Source: Hymenobacter volaticus (GTDB taxonomy: Bacteria; Bacteroidota; Bacteroidia; Cytophagales; Hymenobacteraceae). Taken from it: a stretch of DNA of 64,000 nucleotides. Numbering within the stretch: the first letter of the stretch is position 1; each line of letters starts with the position of its first letter. The translations under genes were made by a program, and so were the position numbers. Positions 45,061-52,745 of this stretch are shown piece after piece. The notes below the pieces were generated by a model, which ran no database searches, was not told where the DNA came from, and worked only from the letters and a program-made list of their open reading frames with translations. The stretch spans positions 2,519,501-2,583,500 of the forward strand of contig NZ_CP095061.1 in the NCBI RefSeq assembly GCF_022921055.1. The letters are read 5' to 3'.

Positions 45061-46311
45061 GTGGATCTTTTCGAAAAGATTGCCGCGAACCGCGGCCCCC
45101 TGGGCAGCCACTCGCATTACGCGCACGGCTATTTTACTTTTCCCAAACTGGAAGGCGAAATCAAGCCCCGCATGATTTTTCGCGGCAAGGAGGTACTTAC
45201 CTGGAGCCTGAATAACTATTTAGGGTTGGCTAACCACCCGGAAGTGCGCAAAGCTGATGCCGATGGGGCTGCCGAATACGGCATGGCCCTGCCGATGGGA
45301 GCCCGCATGATGTCTGGTAACTCCAACCTGCACGAGCAGTTGGAGAGTGAGTTGGCCGACTTCGTCCAGAAGCCGGACTGCATGCTTCTCAACTTCGGTT
45401 ATCAGGGCGTAGTAAGCATCATCGACGCCATGGTGAACCGCCACGACGTAATTGTGTACGATGCCGAGTCGCACGCCTGCATCATCGATGGGGTACGCCT
45501 GCACCAGGGCAAGCGGTTTGTGTACCCACATAATGACATGGCCAGCCTGGAAAAGCAACTCCAGCGGGCCAAGCGTATCACCGACGAAACTGGTGGTGGC
45601 ATCCTCGTTATCACGGAGGGGGTGTTCGGTATGTCGGGCAACCAAGGCGACCTGCGCGGTGTAATCGAGCTAAAGCAGAAATACGAGTTCCGTTTGTTTG
45701 TTGACGATGCCCACGGCTTCGGTACAATGGGCGCTACAGGGGCCGGAACAGGCGAAGAACAAGGTGTGCAAGATGGCATAGACCTTTATTTTTCGACGTT
45801 TGCGAAGTCTATGGCAAGCATTGGGGCCTTCGTAGCAGGCCCTGAGAACGTAATTGAATATTTGCGCTATAATATGCGTAGCCAGATTTTCGCTAAAAGC
45901 TTGCCTATGCCGCTTGTAGTGGGCGCAATCAAGCGTTTGGAACTGCTTCGGACCCGTCCGGAGTTGAAAGACAACCTCTGGACCGTAGTACGGGCCCTAC
46001 AAAGCGGTTTGCGCGAAAAGGGCTTCAATATTGGCACCACCCAGTCGCCGGTAACGCCAGTGTTACTACAGGGACAAATCCCCGACGCTACCCAAATAAC
46101 CTTTGATTTACGCGAGAATTACGGTATTTTCTGTTCTATCGTAGTTTATCCGGTGGTGCCAAAGGGCGTAATTATGTTGCGCCTTATCCCAACGGCAGTC
46201 CACACGCTCGATGATGTGGCGCAGACTATCAAGGCATTCGAAATGGTGGCTGAAAAGCTCAACAAAGGTCTTTATTCCAAGGCAGAGGTGCCAGCAGGAC
46301 TACAAGCGTAG
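45061..46311 (+). CDS. Alpha-oxoamine synthase (serine palmitoyltransferase / cysteate fatty-acyltransferase-like)
   Basis: 416-residue PLP enzyme of the class I/II aminotransferase fold: SLNNYLGLANHPEV, GARMMSGNSNLHEQLE, PLP His138 (DAESHACIID), Asp215/216 in FVDDAHGFG, and PLP Lys249 in STFAKSMAS. This group condenses an amino acid with an acyl-CoA or acyl-ACP. In Bacteroidota the relatives are serine palmitoyltransferases (sphingolipids) and cysteate-fatty acyltransferases (sulfonolipids/capnine, linked to gliding). I cannot decide between these from sequence alone. The start is GTG 45061; no closer ATG exists. It is a single gene between accC and the H1-like gene. Confidence 0.9.
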   Translation: MDLFEKIAANRGPLGSHSHYAHGYFTFPKLEGEIKPRMIFRGKEVLTWSLNNYLGLANHPEVRKADADGAAEYGMALPMGARMMSGNSNLHEQLESELADFVQKPDCMLLNFGYQGVVSIIDAMVNRHDVIVYDAESHACIIDGVRLHQGKRFVYPHNDMASLEKQLQRAKRITDETGGGILVITEGVFGMSGNQGDLRGVIELKQKYEFRLFVDDAHGFGTMGATGAGTGEEQGVQDGIDLYFSTFAKSMASIGAFVAGPENVIEYLRYNMRSQIFAKSLPMPLVVGAIKRLELLRTRPELKDNLWTVVRALQSGLREKGFNIGTTQSPVTPVLLQGQIPDATQITFDLRENYGIFCSIVVYPVVPKGVIMLRLIPTAVHTLDDVAQTIKAFEMVAEKLNKGLYSKAEVPAGLQA

Positions 46312-46551
46312 CAATTGCTAAAATCATTAGAGGCCGGAATTCCACAAGAGTTCCGGCCTCCTTTTATTGTATTATAGTGATATGGTGAGAGGTAGGGGCG
46401 AAGTTGAAATACAACTAACAAGCGTAAAAATGTGCCTCTCAAGCAGCCTAGGCCCTTTTGAAAAAAAAGTTGAGCTGTTGCTTGTATTTGAAATCCCTGT
46501 ATATTAGGCCCCAACAAACCCATTGTTTCATTCCTCTCAACCCCATCAAAC

Positions 46552-46821
46552 ATGAGCAATTTTAGCCAACTCAAGGACCTCGTACTGGGCCTGGAAAGCG
46601 ACTTCGAGAAGTTCTACGACAAGAAAAACTCTGCCGCTGGTACGCGCGTTCGGAAGGGCATGCAGGAACTAAAGAACCTAGCGCAGAGCATCCGTACGGA
46701 AGTACAGAACGCCAAGAACAGCGCCGCCGCTCCGGCCGCTGATGCTAAGGCTGCTCCTGCTGCTAAGAAGGCTGCTGCTCCCGCTGCTGCCAAAAAAGCC
46801 GCTCCAGCAAAAAAGAAGTAG
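46552..46821 (+). CDS. Histone H1-like Lys/Ala-rich DNA-binding protein
   Basis: 89 residues. The N-terminal half (MSNFSQLKDLVLGLESDFEKFYDKK, GTRVRKGMQELKNLAQSI) is helical as in the Hc1-like histone H1 proteins of Bacteroidota, and the C-terminal half is low-complexity Lys/Ala/Pro (AAKKAAAPAAAKKAAPAKKK-like), as in eukaryotic H1 tails. It likely binds and compacts DNA. A strong terminator follows. It is small, highly basic and probably abundant. Confidence 0.87.
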   Translation: MSNFSQLKDLVLGLESDFEKFYDKKNSAAGTRVRKGMQELKNLAQSIRTEVQNAKNSAAAPAADAKAAPAAKKAAAPAAAKKAAPAKKK

Positions 46822-46865
46822 TTTAAGCTAAACAAATGCTGCGTTTTGCGTGGCGTTTGTAATGC

Positions 46866-46900
46866 AAAAGGCCCTGCCGAATACCGGCAGGGCCTTTTTT
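46866..46900. terminator. Bidirectional terminator between the H1-like gene and tyrS
   Basis: AAAAGGCCCTGCCG (46866-46879) / CGGCAGGGCCTTTT (46885-46898) perfect 14-bp stem, 5-nt loop, T-rich on both strands; serves the convergent genes. Confidence 0.9.
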
Positions 46901-46921
46901 ATGGCAGTTGCTGCTGTCGAG

Positions 46922-48229
46922 CTATACTAGCTTAATTAGGAAGTAATTCTTTTTCCCCTTCTGAGCGACATAATACTTGTCGTGCAGCAGCGGAATATCG
47001 GAAGCCAATTGGTCAACTGTGACCTTGACGCGGTTCAAGCTCACGCCGCCACCTTGTATCATTTTCTTCGCTTCGCCTTTTGAAGCGAAAACAACGGAAG
47101 TAGTGGCTTCGCTCAGCAACGTCACCACATTCAGTTCTTCAAGTGAGGCACGCGGAACTTCCACTTGGGGCACACCAGCAAATACGTCGAGCAAGGTCTG
47201 TTCGTCAAGGGTGCTTAATTCTCCGCCACCAAACAGGACTTGCGAAGCCGCCAGTGCCGCCTCGTATGCCTCTTCGGAGTGCACCCGAATGGTCACATCT
47301 TTAGCGAGTGCCTTTTGGAGCGTCCGTAGATGAGGTGCTTGTGCATGTTCCGCTTCTAAAGCCTCAATCTCTTCCTGCGGGAGCAAGGTAAATACTCGGA
47401 TGAGGCGCGGAACGTCGGCGTCGCTTGCATTAAGGAAAAACTGGTAGAACTGGTAAGGCGAGGTCATCGTGGGGTCGAGCCACACGTTGCCACCTTCTGT
47501 CTTACCAAATTTCGAGCCGTCGGCCTTTGTGATGAGCGGTGTGGTAAGGGCATAGGCACGCGCTTCACTGCCCGCCAAGCGTCGAATTAGTTCGGTGCCG
47601 GTCGTGATGTTGCCCCACTGGTCGGAGCCGCCCATTTGCAAGGTGCAATTGAGCGTGCGGTAGAGGTGGAGGAAGTCGTAGCCTTGGAGTAGCTGGTAGC
47701 TAAATTCGGTGAACGAAAGGCCGTCGGCACGCTGGTCGGTGCTATCGGTATCCGTGCCTAAGCGCCGCTTCACCGAATCTTTGGCCATCATATAGTTTAC
47801 GGTGAGGTGCTTGCCTACCTCGCGTAGAAACTGCAAAAAGCCAAACTCCTTGAACCAGTCGTAATTATTGACCACTACCGCCGCTGTAGGGCCCGGCGTG
47901 AAATCCAGAAACTTTTCTAGCTGCGCCTTAATGCCTTCTTGATTGCGCCGTAGCGTGTCTTCGTCCAGTAGATTCCGCTCGGCGGACTTGCCCGTTGGGT
48001 CGCCAATCATGCCGGTAGCACCACCCACCAGGGCCACTGGCCGATGCCCGGCCCGTTGTAAGTGCACTAGCAACATAATAGTAGCTAAGCTGCCAATATG
48101 CAACGACACACCGGTGGGGTCAAAGCCGATATAGCCGGAAACAGGCTGTTGGGCAGTTAAATGTTCAGCGGTGCCGGGCATGGCATCGTGGAGCATACCA
48201 CGCCAGCGGAGTTCGGAGAGTAAATCCAA
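46922..48229 (-). CDS. tyrS: Tyrosyl-tRNA synthetase
   Basis: 435-residue class I synthetase: [18 protein letters not shown] holds the HIGH motif (His44-Ile-Gly-Ser47), the tyrosine pocket is marked by LLQGYDF and GGSDQWGN, and the KMSKS loop reads KFGKTE (about 235-240). A C-terminal S4-like RNA-binding domain ([16 protein letters not shown]) is present. It charges tRNA-Tyr. ATG at 48227-48229. It is divergent from holA, with facing TACCTTTG boxes between them. Confidence 0.97.
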   Translation of the reverse strand: MDLLSELRWRGMLHDAMPGTAEHLTAQQPVSGYIGFDPTGVSLHIGSLATIMLLVHLQRAGHRPVALVGGATGMIGDPTGKSAERNLLDEDTLRRNQEGIKAQLEKFLDFTPGPTAAVVVNNYDWFKEFGFLQFLREVGKHLTVNYMMAKDSVKRRLGTDTDSTDQRADGLSFTEFSYQLLQGYDFLHLYRTLNCTLQMGGSDQWGNITTGTELIRRLAGSEARAYALTTPLITKADGSKFGKTEGGNVWLDPTMTSPYQFYQFFLNASDADVPRLIRVFTLLPQEEIEALEAEHAQAPHLRTLQKALAKDVTIRVHSEEAYEAALAASQVLFGGGELSTLDEQTLLDVFAGVPQVEVPRASLEELNVVTLLSEATTSVVFASKGEAKKMIQGGGVSLNRVKVTVDQLASDIPLLHDKYYVAQKGKKNYFLIKLV

Positions 48230-48338
48230 CGTCAGTTCGAGATTAAGGTAGTAGAACTAAGATGAAAGAAATGGGTAGGGGACGCTAAGCAGTTTAAGGC
48301 TGCTTGCCATTGCTACCCAATTCTTGTTAAGCAAGCCG

Positions 48339-48346
48339 CAAAGGTA
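48339..48346 (-). promoter_or_regulatory. TACCTTTG -7 box for tyrS
   Basis: TACCTTTG on the minus strand about 110 bases before the tyrS ATG; forms a divergent pair with the box at 48359-48366. Confidence 0.5.
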
Positions 48347-48358
48347 AGAGGCAGGCCG

Positions 48359-48366
48359 TACCTTTG
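48359..48366 (+). promoter_or_regulatory. TACCTTTG -7 box for holA
   Basis: TACCTTTG on the plus strand at 48359-48366. A transcript starting a few bases later would exclude the TTG at 48364 as start codon and supports 48433. Confidence 0.5.
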
Positions 48367-48432
48367 CAGTTGAAGAATTACCAGCAGCGCTCGGTCTACT
48401 TCTTAATTGCTTCATCTTACTTCCTGATTCAA

Positions 48433-49509
48433 TTGACTCTTTCCGCCGACGAGGTTCTCAAGCAACTCCAGCAGCGGCAGTTTGCGCCCGTGTATTTCCT
48501 GCAAGGAGAGGAGCCCTATTATATTGACCTAGTAGCCGATACGCTGGAAAAAAGCGTGTTGCAGGAGCACGAGAAAGGATTCAACCAAGTGGTGCTTTAC
48601 GGCAAGGATGCTGATGTAGCCACCATTTTGGGGCAAGCTAAACGCTTCCCGATGATGGCTGAGCGGTCGGTGGTGCTAGTGAAAGAGGCGCAGGCTATAA
48701 TCGATTTAGAGGCCGAAAAGTCGTGGCCATTTCTGGAAGCCTATCTGAAAAACCCGTTGCAAAGCACGGTGCTGGTGTTTTGCTATAAGCACAAGTCGCT
48801 GGACGCGCGTAAGAAACTAGGAAAGTTGCTTACCGGCGACAAAAAAGAACCTAGTCCGCCCGGCACGGTACTCATGACCAGCAAAAAGCTCTACGACAAC
48901 CAAGTGGCGGGTTGGCTCATGGGGTACGTACGTAGCAAACAGCGCAACATCACGCCACAGGCTACGGCTATGCTCTCCGAGTATATAGGGGCGGAGCTTG
49001 GACGCCTTACCAACGAGGTCGATAAGATGCTGCTCAACCTAGCGCCCAACCAGCCCATCGACGAGGACTTGGTGCAGCGCATGGTGGGCATTAGCAAGGA
49101 GTACAACATCTTCGAGTTGCAAAGCGCCCTTATTCGCCGCGACGTGCTGAAGGCCAACCGCATCTTGCTGTACTTCGAGGCAAACCCGAAGGCTAATCCG
49201 CTTATTCCGAATTTGACGCTGCTCTTCAACTACTTCTCCCGGTTGCTAGCGTTGCATCAGCTACCCAACCCCACTGAAGCCGATTGGAACCGCCTAAACC
49301 TGCGTAGCGCCTTTGCCCGCAAAGATTACCAGACGGGTCTCAAAGTGTTTCCCTTTGAGCGGACCCGTGCTATTGTGCACCTTATCCGTCGCGCTGATGC
49401 GCAAAGCAAGGGTATCGACAGCGGCTCGATGACGGATGGAGAAATACTTCGGGAACTTGTGTGGCTGATATTGCATCCTGTGCCACTGCAAGCAGTAATA
49501 GGAGGATAA
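48433..49509 (+). CDS. holA: DNA polymerase III subunit delta
   Basis: Clamp-loader delta subunit. LSADEVLKQLQQRQFAPVYF is the family N-terminus, followed by LQGEEPYYIDLVADTL, VLYGKDAD, FCYKHKSLDARKKLGK, DEDLVQRMVGISKEYNIFEL and a C-terminal helical collar domain. About 358 residues, normal for the family. The start is taken as TTG 48433, just ahead of the conserved block. The frame is open from 48364, but that codon overlaps the -7 box. It opens the beta clamp with the gamma/tau complex. Confidence 0.88.
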   Translation: MTLSADEVLKQLQQRQFAPVYFLQGEEPYYIDLVADTLEKSVLQEHEKGFNQVVLYGKDADVATILGQAKRFPMMAERSVVLVKEAQAIIDLEAEKSWPFLEAYLKNPLQSTVLVFCYKHKSLDARKKLGKLLTGDKKEPSPPGTVLMTSKKLYDNQVAGWLMGYVRSKQRNITPQATAMLSEYIGAELGRLTNEVDKMLLNLAPNQPIDEDLVQRMVGISKEYNIFELQSALIRRDVLKANRILLYFEANPKANPLIPNLTLLFNYFSRLLALHQLPNPTEADWNRLNLRSAFARKDYQTGLKVFPFERTRAIVHLIRRADAQSKGIDSGSMTDGEILRELVWLILHPVPLQAVIGG

Positions 49510-50009
49510 AGTGACTTGCAAATGAAGTGTTTGATAAACAACCTGTTAATGCTAGATGAGATTAGGCTACAAAGACCATGCGTAATTGAAGCCTATAAAA
49601 TATCCGATTTATACTAGTCACAGCGAAGATGAATATTGCCTTTTTATAGGCTTTCTAGGCATTTATGTTTGTGATGCCAAACTATAGCATCTACTGTTAT
49701 GCAATTACTACAGCCTATCTCTAAGCTTGCACCAGTTGCAACCCAAGCATCATCGCTGCCACTTGTAGCGCTGGCCCTATTGCTTACCAAGACTGGTGTT
49801 TCTGCTGTAGCTAGTTCGCAAGTGCCCCGATTGGGATTGGCAGCATAGTTCTCTGCTTATACTATACGCTTCCGTTGAAGTAATACAACTTCAGCTAGCT
49901 GCTGCATACAGCATCTAGACACGCTTGCGCAGTAGCTATTAAGCGAAGTCGGTTGTTAGCAATGAACCATCTGGTATGTTTATTGCAAAAGCCTCGGTAA
50001 AACCATACG
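49510..50009. other. Intergenic region with one tiny ORF
   Basis: 500 bases. The only open frame worth noting is the 49-residue one at 49699-49848; otherwise AT-rich, with no strong hairpin or terminator seen. Confidence 0.45.
49699..49848 (+). CDS. Possible small hydrophobic peptide
   Basis: 49-residue frame from ATG 49699 to TAG, MQLLQPISKLAPVATQAS, then a hydrophobic stretch LPLVALALLLTKTGVSAVAS. It could be a small membrane peptide, but such frames also arise by chance and no promoter or homologue supports it. Confidence 0.25.
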   Translation: MQLLQPISKLAPVATQASSLPLVALALLLTKTGVSAVASSQVPRLGLAA

Positions 50010-50255
50010 ATGACCGAGACTGAAGTAGCATTCCGTGCCGCCTTGCACGAGGAAAAGTTCTCCACTGCTGCCGTTTTACTTTCGCAGCTAGTAGAAGCGC
50101 ATTATGAGCAGAGCAATCATTTGACGCCTGTCCAGATATTGCGCTTGCAGATGGGCTGTCAACAACTATTGGTACAGCGTCCTGAAGTAGGGGCCGCCGC
50201 CTTGATTCAAGCTGCTTATAGCTACCTGCCCCCAAACTCGCCAAGAAGCATCTAG
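50010..50255 (+). CDS. Hypothetical small protein
   Basis: 81 residues from ATG 50010, MTETEVAFRAALHEEKFSTAA, helical (AVLLSQLVEAHYEQSN, LQMGCQQLLVQ). No recognised domain. It is alone on the plus strand facing the unknown minus-strand gene at 50320. Plausible but unproven. Confidence 0.5.
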   Translation: MTETEVAFRAALHEEKFSTAAVLLSQLVEAHYEQSNHLTPVQILRLQMGCQQLLVQRPEVGAAALIQAAYSYLPPNSPRSI

Positions 50256-50319
50256 TCCACCTGTGCCGCACAGAACTCATTGACTGATGAGGTTAATTTT
50301 CGTGCTGCTTTACTAGGTA

Positions 50320-50784
50320 CTACGATTTTTCTTTCTTAGGAAGCTTTTCCCGCTCTTGCGGTATTGGTGCTTGTTCTGGAGTTTTGGACGCCAAAAGCCA
50401 CGTTATGGCTTCGGTCTCATGTTCGAAGTATTGGTAAACAGGTAAATGCATCCGTCGGCTGTATTCTTTACCGATGGCAGTTGTATCTAGCCTAGTAAAC
50501 ATGTCGCGGGAGAGGATAATGGCTCCGTAGTAATAGCCTGCATGCACGGCGCGCGGAAGCCAGTCTATCGATACCCATGCCGATATAGCGACGCTGAGGG
50601 TGCCCCGGCCGTTTTGGTGAAATAGTATCTTTCGCCATTGCCGGTGCTGTAAGGCTAACAGCACCTCTTCCAACAGTGCTTTAATGCTCTCATCGGATGG
50701 ATAAGCATCTTGCCAGTCAAGACGGAGGTAATTACCTGCTTTGTTTTCGCTTAAACTGCCTGCTGCATTCTCAAAAATAATCAT
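50320..50784 (-). CDS. Hypothetical STAS/SpoIIAA-like protein
   Basis: 154 residues with a hydrophobic alpha/beta pattern: YLRLDWQDAYPSDESIKALL, ILFHQNGRGTLSVAISAWVSI, and YQYFEHETEAITWLLASK near the end, the last resembling the final helix of SpoIIAA/STAS-like domains of Bacteroidota. The C-terminus is a charged Pro/Glu/Lys tail. Function unknown. ATG at 50782-50784. Confidence 0.6.
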   Translation of the reverse strand: MIIFENAAGSLSENKAGNYLRLDWQDAYPSDESIKALLEEVLLALQHRQWRKILFHQNGRGTLSVAISAWVSIDWLPRAVHAGYYYGAIILSRDMFTRLDTTAIGKEYSRRMHLPVYQYFEHETEAITWLLASKTPEQAPIPQEREKLPKKEKS

Positions 50785-51028
50785 CCGTCAGGGTTGGTTT
50801 GCCTTCTTGTTTGGCAACTGCTAATTGAGCTCTAGGGTTGGTATATCCCTTATAAAACCAATATTTTATCTTTAAAACCTATATCGACGTATAGAAGAAA
50901 ACTTAAGTAATAGATTGTTTGCTTGAACGAGTGCGCGCTTTGCACGGCGGAACTCCTCAGTTGTAGTTCAGGTTTATAGCTGACTTAGACAGTTCGACAA
51001 ACAAGTAGTTGTTTAGTTTCTTCTTGGT

Positions 51029-51451
51029 ATGCATCATCTTATCTATAGCAGCACTGCCGCTTATCCGCTTTCCGATACCGAATTGCAGGATTTACTTGCC
51101 AAAGCTAGGTCGCGCAACGAACAGTATGGTGTTACGGGAGTGCTGCTTTACCATGAAGGACAATTCATGCAGTTACTGGAAGGAGAAGCGGAAGCTGTGC
51201 ACGCACTTTACAGTAAAATTGAACAAGACACGCGCCATACAGGCATTTTTAAGTTAGCCGACAAACCGATAAGCGCACGAAGCTTTGCTGAATGGGCTAT
51301 GGCATTCCAGCCGGTTGAGGCTGATGCATTTGCTGAGATTGAGGGGTATCAACCGCCCGCCAGCTTGGATTCGGCGCCACAAGGCCTGAGTGCGGCCGAT
51401 GTGATGTTGTTGAAGCTGATGCATCGATTTATGCTGCCACCAGAAGAGTAA
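51029..51451 (+). CDS. Stand-alone BLUF-domain blue-light photoreceptor
   Basis: 140 residues, one BLUF domain: MHHLIYSS (Tyr6), LLAKARSRNEQYGVTGVLLYHEGQFMQLLEGE with Asn30 and Gln48, and FAEWAMAF with Trp89 and Met91, the flavin-contact and photocycle residues known from AppA/PixD. The family binds FAD and senses blue light. There is no output domain, so it must act through a partner protein, not obvious in the neighbourhood. ATG at 51029. Confidence 0.92.
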   Translation: MHHLIYSSTAAYPLSDTELQDLLAKARSRNEQYGVTGVLLYHEGQFMQLLEGEAEAVHALYSKIEQDTRHTGIFKLADKPISARSFAEWAMAFQPVEADAFAEIEGYQPPASLDSAPQGLSAADVMLLKLMHRFMLPPEE

Positions 51452-51471
51452 AGAAACGCGCCAGCTTCCCT

Positions 51472-52113
51472 TTAGTCACATAAAGTCGGTAGTTCGGGCT
51501 GGCGAGCAAACTGAAACAGCGTAGCGAGCTGCGAAGCCGTTACCCGGTCCACGGATAAAGACAAGTCAGCTATTTCCTCTTCCCGAAACCAGCGTCCGCC
51601 CGCAGTTTCGGGAGTATCGGAGAGAAGTGACCCTCCTGTGATTTCGCAGAGCACAAACGCCTTGTACACGTACCAAGGCTGAGGCGGGTGCGGGTGGTTC
51701 TTTTTGTCGAACAGAGCCAGCAGCCGGCGAGCCTGCACGTGGTAGCCAGTTTCTTCGTGAGCTTCCTTTACGGCTACCTCAAAGGGTGTGTAGCCCACGT
51801 CGGCCCAGCCACCCGGCAACGACCAGTTGTTGGCATCCACTTTTTCTTGCACCAACAAGATTTCTTCGGTGCCCCGAAACAAAATGGCCCGCACATCTAC
51901 TTTGGGCGTCTGGTAGCCAGTTTCGGAAGCAAACAGTCGCGTGATCTTCTCTAGTGGTTCGTCGTCGGCAGATAACTCTTGCAGGAGCTGTACGCTAATA
52001 GCACGAATTTCTTCGTATCGCTCGACATCATAAGCATTTTGCGTGTAGGCGAGCCCTGCTTGCGCTAGAGCTTGCAGGCGTTGAGCATGATGGAGAAGGG
52101 TAGTGGCAGTCAT
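51472..52113 (-). CDS. Nudix hydrolase
   Basis: 213 residues: an N-terminal helical domain (1-65) as in Nudix_N proteins, then Nudix core with Nudix box GGWADVGYTPFEVAVKEAHEETGY. The box is altered: the first Glu of GX5E is Tyr108 and the REUXEE Arg is Lys116, but the EE pair is kept. It hydrolyses a nucleoside-diphosphate-linked compound; the substrate is unknown. It is convergent with the BLUF gene. ATG at 52111-52113. Confidence 0.87.
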   Translation of the reverse strand: MTATTLLHHAQRLQALAQAGLAYTQNAYDVERYEEIRAISVQLLQELSADDEPLEKITRLFASETGYQTPKVDVRAILFRGTEEILLVQEKVDANNWSLPGGWADVGYTPFEVAVKEAHEETGYHVQARRLLALFDKKNHPHPPQPWYVYKAFVLCEITGGSLLSDTPETAGGRWFREEEIADLSLSVDRVTASQLATLFQFARQPELPTLCD

Positions 52114-52244
52114 GAGCTAGCTAATTTAGAAGCAAGGCTGTAAGTTAGAAGCTGACAGGTTTGACAGGGGTAATTTCTATCTTGGCAACGTAGAGGGAAG
52201 CGCGTTGTTCCTAATTCATCCATCGAAAGCCTACTATTTACTAC

Positions 52245-52514
52245 ATGCAACTCCTCGACATCATCGCTATATCGCCGCAAGAAACGTTTCTCGTAGGTCA
52301 CCTCGAAGGCCCTGTAAAACCTGGCCCGTGGGAATTGCAGGTAAACGGCGAAACCGTGGCTACGCTGGACGTAACGGGTGAAGCACAAATCGAGGCTGGT
52401 CGCAAAGGTAAGTTGGCGCCACCGCGCGTGCTGGTGTGCCGCGGGCCAGTAGACAAGAGCCACGTAGATTTTACCCGCGACGAAGTGACGTTAGCGCGCA
52501 AAGAGAAAGAGTAG
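52245..52514 (+). CDS. Hypothetical small protein
   Basis: 89 residues from ATG 52245, MQLLDIIAISPQETFLVGHLEG, then strand-like segments (PWELQVNGETVATLDVTGE) and a basic, charged tail. A small beta-sandwich-like soluble domain is likely, with no signal peptide. Divergent from the Nudix gene. No family recognised. Confidence 0.6.
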   Translation: MQLLDIIAISPQETFLVGHLEGPVKPGPWELQVNGETVATLDVTGEAQIEAGRKGKLAPPRVLVCRGPVDKSHVDFTRDEVTLARKEKE

Positions 52515-52696
52515 GAGCGTTGCTTTCACTTGCTGCCTGCTATCCGCACCTCAGCAGCCGATAAGCAGCGCAAGCATGCCGTGCAAATAATCAACCAATT
52601 CACTGTGGAGCTACACTAGTTTACACCAAACCGACCTATTATGGCGTTACGCTAGCGAAAAGGCCCTTCTGGCGGCAACCCGGCCGAACTTTTCGC

Positions 52697-52704
52697 TACT
52701 TTTG
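52697..52704 (+). promoter_or_regulatory. TACTTTTG -7 box upstream of the large TPR gene
   Basis: TAnnTTTG match 42 bases before the ATG at 52746; -33 unclear. Confidence 0.4.
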
Positions 52705-52745
52705 GCTATTCCGGCCCAACAGGCCGCTTCCCGTAACGCCGAGCA

